From the NCBI GenBank assembly GCA_026120185.1, contig JANUWF010001218.1, positions 496,001-560,000 of the forward strand: 64,000 nt of DNA, in the 5' to 3' direction. Numbering within the stretch: position 1 is the stretch's first letter; each line of letters opens with the position of its first letter. Positions 12,688-23,825 of this stretch are shown one piece after another. The stretch comes from Voacanga thouarsii. Taxonomy: Eukaryota; Streptophyta; Magnoliopsida; Gentianales; Apocynaceae. The translations under genes were made by a program, and so were the position numbers. The notes beneath the pieces are model-generated. The model was not told the DNA's origin and did not search any database. It saw nothing but the letters and a program-made list of their open reading frames with translations.

Positions 12688-15563
12688 GCTCAAGGGACAC
12701 TCGATTGAAGACTCTGAGCTCGCTGGTACTGCAATAGCAGTGAATTCACCGACAGACGGAGCTGTAGATCTGAAAGTACCCAAGTACCCTGACAACCTTT
12801 ACCATTATTTGCAAAGCAGCACAAGATGTACAAAACAATACTACTGCCTAAAGAATTAACAGGGCCCTTTTGTAGGATTACAACACCCAGAGTCGTCAAC
12901 TTTTATACTGAAATAACGGTGATGTTCACTTGGGTTTAACTTATTTTAATGAATTGAACCATTGTCGTCACTAAATAATGGACTTGTGACAATGACGGAT
13001 TCGCATGATAGTTTAATTACTCCATCAAGAAAAGGTGGAATGGATTTTGGGAGCCCTTTATTACCTTTTTACAGTATATGGATATGGTTATTTTATCCCA
13101 TTCACTCTCATTGGAGGGAGGCGAGAACAGCTCTTCTCTAGTATTAATTTTCTAATGTTTTAATTATATCAAAATATGTAATTTGATATTCATATAAAAA
13201 ATTATAATTCAATCATATTATTTTTTTTTCTTATTAAGAATTAACTTTGATACCTAACTAATATAGTAAATGTCATATTTCAATTTTAATCATTTGTATT
13301 ATTATTATATAATATATTTTGATATTATTAAAAAATAATTTTTTTAATATTTCTAATATTGAAGGGAAGTTGTACCTAAATAGAAGTCTTTGAGGAACAA
13401 CACAATGATAATCTTCGATGGTTGAATCACTAATTTCTTGTCATTTTTTTATGAAGTGATCATTATGGGTGTAAAGTGAATAAGAATTTTTTTGAAATAA
13501 GAATGATTAAATGTAATAAAAAATTATTAAAAGTGTAGGGTTATAGATGAGATCTCATGTGAGATTAAAAAGAGAAAATGTGATATATTGTAAATATATA
13601 ATAAATTTCGAAAAATAAAATTTTGTTAAGAAAATAAAAAAATAAGTTGTTTAACTTAATTTCATACATACTAAAATTTTTAAAAACAAGATGATTTTAT
13701 ATTTTTTTTTTTAAAAATACCTCTATTTAAATATCTTGGAAATGATAGAAGAGATGAGAGAGAAATAAAGGAAAAGACAATAATAAGTAAGGATAAAAAT
13801 ATAAAAATAATTTTAAAACTTTATTAAAAAATTCTCCAACGACTTATAATTTAAGATAATAAAAATAATCTCTAACGATTTATATTATGGGACGGGAAGA
13901 GTATTAAAAAATAAAAGATTTTAATCGTAAAATATAAATAATTTAATACTACTAGTATCTTTTATAATTTTTTCTTTAGTGAATTAAGAATGTATTTTTC
14001 AAAGGCCCACTCTACTGCCTTCGTGTCTTCAGTAGAGTCGCATCTTGCTTGGACGTTACTTGTTATTTATGCAAGAGTTTAATGACGTTTTGATTTCTTC
14101 ACAAAGTTGTCAACCGTTTTCAGTTTAAGGCACCGTCCAGCATCCACTACTGCAAATTCCTATTTCCCCCCTTCAATAAAGAAAGCCCACTCTTTCCTTT
14201 TTTTTTTTTTTCCTTAATTTCCATTTTGTCCTATAATTTTTTAGTGTCTTATACTGTAGTGATTTATTCTTTTATATCTCAAAATTTCAAATTTCATCTT
14301 TAGATCTCCTCTACTTTAGATTAAAATTTAAAGCAATTAATTTATATACAGTTATTTACATTGACCTCTCATAAAGTTTTTTTTTTTTTTGGAGGGGGGG
14401 GGGTATTATAAAGACTTCCTCTCTTTTTTAAAAATTTTTTTGCAGACTTTCATTATTGTTATTTTTTGTAAAAATATTATTCTTTTATTTTCTACTCTTT
14501 AGGAAAAAAATTATTTACTTAAAAGAAATGTTTTCTACATATAAATTACGAAATAGAATATGAAAAATAAATCATTCATAATTTCATGCCATAGCAAAAG
14601 GAGAATATATTTATTTATTCAACTATGATTATGTCTTAATATTAATTTGTTAGTAATATTTCTATTTAAAGTAATTTACAATAATGTTTAATTGTGATTC
14701 AATGATAATCTTAAATAATTTAGCACTTTATACAAGATCATCTTAAAATGTGTTCATATTTTTATTTAAATAATTTTTAAAATTAAAAAATAGAGATAGT
14801 ACAATTATATGAGTTTCATAATAATTTGCTAAATTAATAACTTTATCTTTTAATCAAAGTAGAGGGAACGAAAAGGTAAAATTTGAAACTTTGAGGTATT
14901 AAAAGTTAAGAATACTACAATACAGAGTAATAAAAAGTAATTTATCTATTCCTTAATATTCCATTAGTTAGTTTATATTTTTTATCAACAAATATTCAAT
15001 AAAAATATTAATTGTTCTAGTAGGAGAAGGGAAATCATAAGTAAAAATAGTAAATATTACATAATTAAAAAAATAATTTAGTAACAATAGTCATCTAAAG
15101 AAGGAAAATATACAATGAAAATGTTAGTTAAGAATAATTGCGTTAACTATTTTTTAATTTGAGTAAAATAAAAATAAAAATATCTTTATAATAATCTCAA
15201 AACTCTCTCAAAATCAATTAAGCCAACAAGCTAGATTTTATTATCAGTATTAATTGTTCGTCTATTCCTTTGTTTGTTTGTTTGTTTTTTTTTTTTTTTT
15301 TGGGGTGTTAATATCTAATGAATTAACTGTAAGCACTAATCGAAAAATTTTAGAAAGGCTAAATTCGTAAATATGTGTTGTGTTGTGTCTTGAGAAGAAA
15401 AGAGACAATATATTAGAAAATTAGAAACCGTAATAAAATAATAATTTAGCAAAGTAAAATTGGTTAGGAGTGTCTTACTTGCGAAGCAGTTTTCACTTTG
15501 TACTGCAATTCCAATGTTTTATTTTTGGTAACCTAACAACCACCTTAAAATAACGATTAATTA
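12688..15563. other. Intergenic AT-rich DNA upstream of the cytochrome b561 gene
   Basis: The first 250 bases should contain the promoter and 5' UTR of the cytochrome b561 gene. From 13130 onward the sequence is very AT-rich and carries stops in all frames. It includes a degenerate MITE (about 13650-13902), long T runs at 14199 and 14369, a G run at 14393-14402, and a (TTTG)n plus poly-T stretch near 15270-15300. No gene is recognised. Confidence 0.6.
13650..13902 (-). mobile_element. Degenerate Stowaway-like MITE
   Basis: The right end reads ATTATGGGACGGGAAGAG and is followed by TA. This is the classic CTCCGTCCCATAATATAAGT terminal sequence of plant Stowaway/mariner MITEs, seen in reverse complement. 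The interior, including a TAACTTAATTTCATACATACT stretch, matches the right half of the MITE at 53979-54257 in the opposite orientation. The left terminal repeat has decayed, so the left boundary is approximate. Confidence 0.55.
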
Positions 15564-15568
15564 CATTT

Positions 15569-15910
15569 TGTTATAAAATTTGAGTAGTGTTAGAATAAAA
15601 TCTACACACTACACACTAATAAAACTCTAATTATTTTTTTGCACAAGAATTTTTTCAAACTTATCTCTTTCTTTTTCTCACAATTCTTTCACAAAAATAA
15701 TGGTGTATTTCAAGTTTAAAGAATAGCTCTATTTATAGAGCTCTTAATTAGTGGAATATATTATCTTCCACTAATCTTAATTAGTGGTGTCTCCACTAAA
15801 TGGTGGATATCTATAAAAATCCATAATTAATGGAGCTTCCACTAATTCCCTAATAATTCACATAAATCCATACTTAGTAGAACTTCCACTAATTCAACAT
15901 ATTTACAACA
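15569..15910 (-). repeat. 3' LTR of the RKD-carrying copia element
   Basis: 342 bp, matching 20588-20929 along its whole length with scattered substitutions. It begins TGTTATAAAATTTGAG and ends with TACAACA as read on the plus strand. Confidence 0.95.
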
Positions 15911-16049
15911 CTCCCTCTTGGATGTCCATCCATTACATAAAGAATATGCCTCGTTAAAACCTTACTAGATAAAAACCCAGTGGGAAAAAAATCTAGTGAA
16001 AGAAAAAAAGTACACTATTCGATATGTCTGTTTATTAGTCCCCCTGATG

Positions 16050-18040
16050 AGATGATTCTTTTAAATCTTTGAACCGACGCATACCAATTTTATATCTCAA
16101 CTTCTCAAATGTTGCAGTCGGTAAAATCTTCGTGAAAATATCTGTGAGGTTGTCACATAACTGAATTTGTAGCACATCAATTTCACATTTCTTCTGGAGT
16201 TCATAAGTAAAGAAGAATTTTAGTAAAATATATTTTGTCCGATCTCCTTTAATATATCATCTTCGTAATTTAGCTATACAAGCTGCATTGTCTTCATAAA
16301 GAGGAGTTGAAATATCTCTAATAGATGATAATCCACAACTTTCTCGGATATAATGAATCATTGATCTTAACTATACACATTCTCGACTTACTTCATGAAT
16401 GGCTATAATTTCAACATGATTTGAAGAAGTACTTTGGAGATATCGAAGGACTTGTTTAATTCCATTCCAATATCGTCGTGTTGGTGAAGAACTAAATCTT
16501 GTTAATAAATTGACAGCAAAGGTAATATCAAGTCGTGTATTATTAGCAAGATATATCAATGCACCAATTGCACTGAGATATGGTACTTCAGGACCAAGGA
16601 GTTCTTCATCATTTTCTTAAGGTCGGAAAGGATCTTTATTCACATCTAATGACCGAACGATCATTGGAATACTTAATGGATATGCTTTGTCCATGTAAAA
16701 TCTTTTTAGAACTTTTGCTATATATGTTGATTGATGAATAAATATTCCACTTTCCAAATGTTCAATTTGTAAACCAAGGCAAATTTTGGTTTTACCAAAA
16801 TCCTTGATTTCGAATTCTCTTTTTAAATAATCAATTATTTCTTGGTGCTCTTCAAGAGTTCTAATAAGATTAATATCATCAATATATATAGCTAATATCA
16901 CAAATTTAGAACCAGATTTCTTAATAAAAACACATGGACATACCTAATCATTTTTAAATCTCGCTTTCAATAAATATTCACTAAGACGATTGAACCATAT
17001 GCGCCCAGATTACTTCAAGCCATATAATGATTTCTGCAACTTGATGGAGTAATTTTCACAAGGATAATGCTTATATGCTTCAGGCATGCGAAATCCTTCT
17101 GGGATTTTCATGTAAACATTATTTTCTAAATTTCCATACAAGTAAGCAGTGACAATATCTAATAAGCGCATATCTATCTTTTTATGTACTGCCAAACTGA
17201 TAAGATATCGGAGTGTAATATCATCAACAATAGGAGAATAAGGTTCATCATAATCCATACATGATCTTTGTGAAAAATCTTGGGTTACTAACCGTGCTTT
17301 ATATTGTATGATTTTATTATTTTTATTGTGCTTTTACACAAATATCCATTTGTAGCAAATAGATTTTACACCTTTCGGTGTTCGAACTGTAAGTCCGAAA
17401 ACTTCACGTTGTGTCAGTGTATTTAACTCCGATTGAATCGCATCTTTCCATTGTAGTCAATCTTTTCTATGCCGACATTCATCAACTGATATTGGTTCAG
17501 GATCATCATTATCCTGTATAACATCAAGAGATATATTATATGCAAATATATTATCAATCATTGTTTCTATCTGATTCCAACTTCTACCGGAAATGGTATA
17601 ATTGATAGAAATTTCAGTGTTACTTTCATCAACTTCTGATTTTTTTTCATCAGTTCTTTCTTGGTCTTTATCATTCTTTTCTAATATGATCATCTGGATC
17701 CTTTCATCCTCTCTTCTTTTGAGAATTTTTATCTTTAGAACCAAAAGGTCGGCCATGCTTCTAGCATGCTTTTGGCTCAGCAGTTATAGGTATAATCTTT
17801 TGTTCTGCTGGAACTTCAATTCGAATAGGAGCATTTATAGCTAGAATATGCGATTTGTTACTCTTTTGGAGTCAACAAAAGCGTCTTACATTTGATTTGT
17901 AATGCTTTACAAATGAATTATTTTTTGAACTTCAAGTTCACACGCGCTTGTATGCAGATCAAGATAATTTAATGATGTTGTTCAATCAAGATCTTTCTTA
18001 TATTGTTCTGTTCTCCCCCTAATTTAGGGAATAGTGATTT
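16050..18040 (-). pseudogene. Decayed copia pol: post-integrase linker, reverse transcriptase, RNase H
   Basis: Minus-strand fragments in order. The linker has SLFPKLGG near 18010. The reverse transcriptase N-part at 17258-17010 includes LDIVTAYLYGNLENNVYMKI. The catalytic YIDD box is in 16901-16617 (ILAIYIDDINLI), followed by the conserved DFGKTKICLGLQIEH. The tail at 16559-16371 has MIYLANNTRLDITFAVNLL. RNase H follows from about 16370 to 16050, with YEDNAACIAKL and LTDIFTKILP still readable. Stops and frameshifts separate the pieces. The integrase core and GAG-pre-integrase domain that should precede the linker are absent; the sequence passes directly into the inserted RKD segment near 18050. 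Confidence 0.88.
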
Positions 18041-18225
18041 TACAAGAGAATAAGGGAAAAGAAAAAGAAATGTAAGAACATGATGATAAGTAGGAAATAC
18101 CAAGAAATTTATTATAAAAATCTCTTTTTTTTTTTCACTCTTCCCGGTACCATCTTTTCCTCTTCCTCCTTGTCTTTTCTTCTCCTCCGTCCCTCCACCT
18201 ATCATCTACATCTTCTTCTTCCTCG

Positions 18226-18261
<36 letters not shown>

Positions 18262-18280
18262 TACATACATACATACATAT
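18226..18280. repeat. Compound microsatellite (TA)n(CA)n(CATA)n
   Basis: A TA run, a CA run and CATA repeats lie about 75 bp upstream of the RKD start codon, in what would be the captured RKD 5' flank. Confidence 0.9.
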
Positions 18281-18394
18281 ATTTATATCGATATATATCT
18301 CAGTCATCAGTCATTAGTAAATATTAAAAAAATAAAAAATCTCAAAGCAGATATGAAGACTCGTAATTCATTTGAGACATGGTCAAATTTTGAC

Positions 18395-18605
18395 TTGGTT
18401 TCTAACGTAGAAGATTTTGATGTCTAGCCAACCACTTCTGCCTAATGTCAAGCCAACCGCTTCCACCTAATTTCAGGTCTAACGCAGAAGATTTTGATGT
18501 ATTTTCCTTTCCAAGCCAACCGCGTCCGCCTAATGTCAGGTTTAGCGCATAAGAGTTTAATGTATTTTCCTTTCCAAGCCAACCGCTTCCGCCTAATTTC
18601 AGGTG
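18395..18605 (+). repeat. Tandem repetition of the end of RKD exon 1
   Basis: About three degenerate units of 60-70 bp, each built as TCTAACG.AGAAGATTTTGATG, then TTTTCCTTTCCAAGCCAACC, then GCCTAATTTCAGG. The first unit has lost the TTTTCCTTTCCA part. One intact unit keeps an open frame encoding EDFDVFSFPSQP and ends at a CAG/GT donor, so the repeat looks like a triplicated end of the first coding exon, including its splice donor. Confidence 0.75.
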
Positions 18606-19241
18606 AGATACCTTTGAAGGCTTCCCCTTTTTTTTAGTGTGCTTAATAATGAAATAATGAAATTAAACTCTCTTTTGATTTGTTGTGATGTAAATCAGTG
18701 GTAGTTCTGGACATGCTATTTTAGATTTTCAATTTGACCTACCCATTTAAGAGATTGCTTTTGATGCTGTTCCTCTAAATGAGGATATGCTTATGCATGA
18801 TCCTTTCTATTCCCTAATAGATTTTGAACAAAGTTAGAATATGATTCCAGATTATCATATATTCAAACATGGATTTTGTATGGTATTACCTTTATTGATA
18901 TTGTTTTTCCTTTTCTAGGAGAAATAATGAATAGTCTTGGCAACGAATTCGGAGTGAGGACCCATGAAATGCATAATATCGAAATTCAAGATATTATTAC
19001 AGACGAAATTCCTATGGAGAAGAAGTGGATTAGGAGGCAAAGAGAGGAGAAGGGTAATAGCTCCAAGACACTATCAAAAGAAACCATTTCGCAGTACTTT
19101 TACCTGCCAATTAAGAACGCGGCCAAAGAATTGAATATTGGCTTAACCCCTTTCAAGAATAGATGTAAGGAGTTGAAAATTCGTCGATGGCCTCACGGGA
19201 AGTTGATGAGCTTGGAGACCCTAATCAAGAATGTTCAGGTT

Positions 19242-19243
<2 letters not shown>

Positions 19244-19288
<45 letters not shown>
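19244..19288 (+). repeat. (CA)n microsatellite next to an RKD splice donor
   Basis: About 22 CA units begin five bases after the GT donor (19239-19240) that ends the RWP-RK exon. Confidence 0.95.
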
Positions 19289-19291
<3 letters not shown>

Positions 19292-19999
19292 TAATTTGCA
19301 AATATGAAACTATAAAAGATTTATAAGTAAATAATAATTGAAATGAATGTATCTCCACCGATGATATCACTTCGATTTACAGGAGTGAGATAAAGACGAA
19401 GGAGGACATATGGCTGAGAAGAAGTTAAGAGAAGCCATTGAGATACTGGAACGTGAGAAAAAGTTGGTGGAAGAAAGTCCTGATACACGGTTGAAGGACC
19501 AAACACAGAAATTGAGACAATCATGCTTCAAGACCAAATATAATAAAAAACTTAAGAGGATGAGAAAATCCCAAGACTCATTGCGCAGTAACTTCATGGC
19601 TAATTCTGCTGCTAGTGTAGATGCTGGGCCAAGGGAGAAGGAAGAGGAGAAGGATGCCGAAGAAGAGGAACTGAAATCCATAATTGCTACCTGTTTGTCT
19701 TTCTCTAATGCAAATATGGAAAAAGAACAACTACAAAATTCATCCTTAATTTGTCAGCCCTATTGAAAAAGAGCAACTACAAGCTTGCATCCTCAAGTTT
19801 ACGTGAATACCAGTGAGATGAATGAAGGAAATGCAAGTGAACACAAGACTTATGATTAAGAGGAGATAGATTTTTCTTCTGAACTATTAGTAGTAATATA
19901 GTATATATTGACATTCGAATGTAACATCTCAAAGATGTGATACTTATTATTAATGGAAATATCATTTTCCTTTATTATCTTTTCTGTTCCACTTCAGGT

Positions 20000-20523
20000 G
20001 GCTAGTATTACTCTGTGCTAAGGAAAATATCAAGTGTGTCCATAACTATAACCACGGCCACTGCTACAACTACGACTATAATAATGGCTTCTACTGGAGC
20101 CAACAGCATTCACTTTTGGGAGTGCTGTTGAGCCAGTTGGTCTGGCTTCAATAATAACTCATTATTGCAATGAAGAGGGCAGTAAGTAAATCTGTGTATA
20201 CCATTTTTTCTCGATATTGTTGCTGCAGAATAATATTCGATGCATGAAAGGTGGAGAATGTCTTCTCCAATATATTTTTTCTCCGCATAATTTTAACTGA
20301 GATGTAATTTTATACATCGCGGAGCTATATTCATTCACAGTTTTAAAATCTTGCAACTTCAGGTGCAATTATTTATACCGTGCACTTAGTAGTACGACCA
20401 TCTTCAGGTGGTCAAATCTTTTTTTTCAGCATTTAAATGCATTTCTGTATCGAGAACCTATGACATATAATTTTTTCCAGAAATATCAAGGGTTACAAAT
20501 TCGAGTTTAGTAAGATTAGCCAT
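20000..20523 (-). pseudogene. Decayed copia gag
   Basis: On the minus strand an ATG at 20523-20521 opens MANLTKLEFVTLDISGKNY, the usual start of this copia gag lineage. Further pieces are recognisable at 20368-20162 (LKLQDFKTVNEYSSAMYKI, TSQLKLCGEKI) and to about 20000 (a His/Tyr/Gly-rich stretch). TAG stops and an internal deletion disrupt it. The zinc knuckle and everything after it are replaced by the RKD segment, whose 3' flank meets gag near 19990. Confidence 0.85.
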
Positions 20524-20587
20524 AGGGATCAATAAATGTGTACATGTCTTCTGACTTTGATAACGGCAGAGACTCGTACTGATAACG

Positions 20588-20929
20588 TGTTATAAAATTT
20601 GGGTAGTGTTAGAATAAAATCTACACACTACATATTAAGAAAACTCTAACTATTTTTTTGCACAACAATTTCTTCAAACTTCTCTCTTTCTTTTTCTCAC
20701 AATTCTTTCACAAAAATAATGGTGTATTTCAAACTTAGAGAATAGCTCTATTTATAGAGTTCTTAATTAGTGGAATACATCATCTTCCACTAATCTTAAT
20801 TAGTAGTGTCTCCATTAAATGGTGGACATCCATAAAAATCCATAATTAGTGAAATTTTCATTAATTCTCTAATAATTCACATAAATCCATAATTAGTGGA
20901 GCTTCTACTAATTCAACATATTTACAACA
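20588..20929 (-). repeat. 5' LTR of the RKD-carrying copia element
   Basis: 342 bp, paired with 15569-15910. The sequence just inside it on the minus strand is CGTTATCAGTACGAGTCTC, the expected position of the primer-binding site; I could not assign a tRNA. Confidence 0.95.
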
Positions 20930-22198
20930 CATTTAACCCATAATCACATAGCTTAAAAGTATTTCATGGAAAGCTTCAAATACAATGAATTTGCTTCCAT
21001 CAAGAACCAGTTAGGCCCAATCGAAATCAGGCTCCAAGAATTGATCAGAGGTGAATTTTCTTTTTGAGACTTGATAATGGAGGACTAATTTTCTTTTTGA
21101 GATCAAAGGCCGACTAATTGTTATTGTTTAAATTTTAGGCCCAATAAAACTAGAAAATTTTCTTTATAATTTATGGGACCATAAGTTCTTTTTATAAAGG
21201 AATACCTGCCCAATTTGAATTTATTTTTTCATTCCACTATTTTTTTTTTTAGACTTTCGAAGTAGAAATTGAACTCAATTCACGTAGATCACATACATTG
21301 AAGAATTGTATTGCATATAATACAAGTTGTACAGTAAATATATCACTCCACACTTCCAGTCGTAATGGATCTTATCTTCGTAGAATGTCATCCTATCTAA
21401 ACCCCAAGATAAGAGATCTTTATAACGATTAATAATTTAATTTTCATCAGATTAATACTATAATTTCAAAGGAGGAAATTTATTCATAAGAAAATCCCAT
21501 CATTCATGAATTTCAATCCTTCTTAAAATATTCTAAACCCACAATATATCATATAATGTCTCATATTACTTATTTCTACTCCATCACACTTCCGCTGCAC
21601 ACTTTGAATACCAACTTGTACCACATGACCTAAAAACATGTAAGAAAACATATGAGTGCTAAACACTCAGTAAGTCCCGTAGTGTATCATGTGAAATTTC
21701 AAGAAAAATCATTTTCACGATGCATGAATTAGAATCATTAGAACGGTGATAAAGTCGCTATTTCTCATTTGAGAAAGAAGATTTATAATGAAAACTCATT
21801 TGATCATATCTCTTTTCTTTAGGAAAACGTGCTATTAAAATCGTGGCATTATTTATAATATAAGTATTAAACTAATAAATCATACTGTATTTTCAAAATA
21901 TGATTTTCATATTTAAAACCACATTGCGAACTTATATCAAATACCAATGGGATCTCATCCTATCTACTCGGAAGAATCTCAACCTAACCGCATCATAATA
22001 TTTCAATCCTATAAATATGATAACATGTATCTATCTTTCTTCTTTTCTTTCTCCCTTCCTTTCTTCCTCAAATTTCGGTCCTCTCTTTTTCTCTTGCTTC
22101 TCATCTTGTTCTTCTCCTTACTTCTCTATTTGTAGGTGTTAAGAAGCTTAGGTAAGAAGCCTTATTTATGTCATATGTAATAGCTTACCAAATGAGAT

Positions 22199-22322
22199 AT
22201 TCTTACATGAATCATGGATCGATGGACCAAGTGCATTAATGAGTTGTACCGTACAACTTGTATTACACGCGGTACAAGTCACTAATGCACTTGGTCCATA
22301 AACCATTGGTCCATGTTAGAAT
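22199..22322. repeat. Foldback (hairpin) MITE-like element
   Basis: Two inverted arms of about 53 bp (22199-22251 and 22270-22322) surround an 18-base loop. The inner stem pairs ATGGACCAAGTGCATTA with TAATGCACTTGGTCCAT almost perfectly, and the outer stem (ATTCTTACAT with ATGTTAGAAT) is nearly complementary. No coding capacity is present. It resembles a foldback MITE; transcription would give a long hairpin RNA. Confidence 0.75.
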
Positions 22323-23739
22323 TTTTCTTACCTAAGAGCTTATGTAATAAGTTTCTATGAAAGCTTAAATAGGAAGCTATAAAATATGATAGGAACACAT
22401 GGAAGGTGACTCATCATTTCTAAAAATCTTTAAAAGCTTATGGATGATGATTCACCGAATCTAGAATATTTTGGAAGCTATTAGAAATTAATAAAATAAT
22501 GGAGAAGTTTATGGAATAAGCTAGATGATATAGGTGGCAACTTAGGAATGCTTATAGAACATGACTCATCAAGTTTCTAGAAGCCCTTGGAAGATGACTA
22601 AGCATCTCTAGAATATTTTAGAAGATATAAAAATATTATGGAAAGTATAAATTATTATTTAATAATAAAATTAATGTAATAAATATCTAAATTTTATAAA
22701 ATTAGTCAAACATAATTAATAAAAGAGGCCACCTATAAGCTTTTGTGAGCCCCACGTGTAAAAATCTAACAACTTTATTAAAGTTGTCGATCCCATATAA
22801 TCATTATAAAGGTTAGGAAGACGACCTATTATAAAATAGATTATGTAGCAAAATTTAACTTCTCTTCTTAATAAAATATTATAAATATATATAATATTAT
22901 TTCTTATCAAATATAATGTATAGATAATATAATATTTATACAATATAATATTCTTATAAAATATAATTTATATATAAAATATATTTTGCATAAAATATTG
23001 ATTTCATAAATAATGACTTCTTGTATAAAGGTTTCATACATTAAAAGTGCAGGCTGGTTGGCTCATATGATGACCCATGCAATTAAGTAGCCCTTTTTGT
23101 GCATCACTATCCAAGTGGGGAATGTCCAATATTTATACAGCAATTTGAGGTAGAGAGTTAACAATATTCGGGAATGTTGAATGTATTACATATTTGTATA
23201 TGGTCTTAAACCATGATTATAGGTTCTGTATAACAGTACTATTCAGGATTCTTATATGTATTTTTCCTTTTTCATCTTGTTATTTACTTATATATAAAGG
23301 CCTTATGATCAATAGAATACAATGCACATTTTCTGCCATGAATTCATCAATTGCATAAAATGTCTAAAAGGACAGCCACTCAAGATGATATTGCATGGTT
23401 TATAAAAGTGTACAATTACAATTTGTTGCGTAAGGCTAATATTTCAAGGTAAACCAATGAAAAAGAAACCTGAAAAACTTTACTCTATTGGTTGGATTTG
23501 TCATTTTCTAAAATCTTAGCTATTTAGAACACAAAGAGCTGTTTGAGAACATTTAGATTGCAATCTCATAAAAGTAGTTTTCAACTTCTGAGAACACGTA
23601 TACTAACAAATGCAAGTTTTAAGTTGCTTGTCTTACAACTTCCATAACATGAGAAAGATGGGACAAATAGAAAACATATTGAACACATTCATGAAAATAA
23701 GTACCACCCCTTACAATTAGAACTTAGCCAACCCACCCC

Positions 23740-23742
<3 letters not shown>

Positions 23743-23778
<36 letters not shown>

Positions 23779-23825
23779 TCCCTCTCTCTGAGAGAGAGAG
23801 AGAGAGAGACACACACACACACACA
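23743..23825. repeat. Palindromic compound microsatellite (TG)n(CT)n(GA)n(AC)n
   Basis: TG repeats pass into CT repeats, then into GA and AC repeats. The second half is the reverse complement of the first, so the locus can fold on itself. Confidence 0.95.

Larger units (their letters stand above)
18353..19766 (+). pseudogene. RKD (RWP-RK) transcription factor gene copy inside the copia element
   Basis: RKD proteins are plant RWP-RK DNA-binding factors active in egg cells and early embryos. Visible plus-strand exons: first exon from ATG 18353 (MKTRNSFETWSNFDL, VEDFDV); second about 18700-18871, acidic, with stops TAA 18748-18750 and TAG 18835-18837; third about 18919-19238 with the RWP-RK domain (KTLSKETISQYFYLPIKNAA, LKIRRWPHGKL, SLETLIKNVQ); fourth 19383-19766 with the coiled-coil-like tail (LREAIEILEREKKL, KLRQSCFKTKY). 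Introns remain, including a GT donor at 19239 and an AG acceptor at 19382. The family-defining RWPxRK reads RWPHGK, an Arg-to-Gly change. A TGA stop (19386-19388) opens the fourth exon. The copy looks nonfunctional as full-length RKD, although the third exon stays open. It lies antisense to the element and keeps apparent 5' and 3' flanks. Confidence 0.88.
15569..20929 (-). mobile_element. Ty1/copia LTR retrotransposon carrying an RKD gene copy
   Basis: Two direct repeats of 342 bp (15569-15910 and 20588-20929), each starting TG and ending CA, are flanked by a 5-bp target duplication CATTT (15564-15568 and 20930-20934). The element is on the minus strand, so 20588-20929 is its 5' LTR. A polypurine tract, AAGAGGGAG on the minus strand, abuts the 3' LTR at 15911. 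Minus-strand order: gag remnant (20523 to about 20000), a foreign RKD gene in antisense (about 18050-19990), then the post-integrase linker, reverse transcriptase and RNase H (about 18040 to 16050). Gag zinc knuckle, protease and integrase core are missing, so it cannot move autonomously. Several stops and frameshifts are present. Confidence 0.93.
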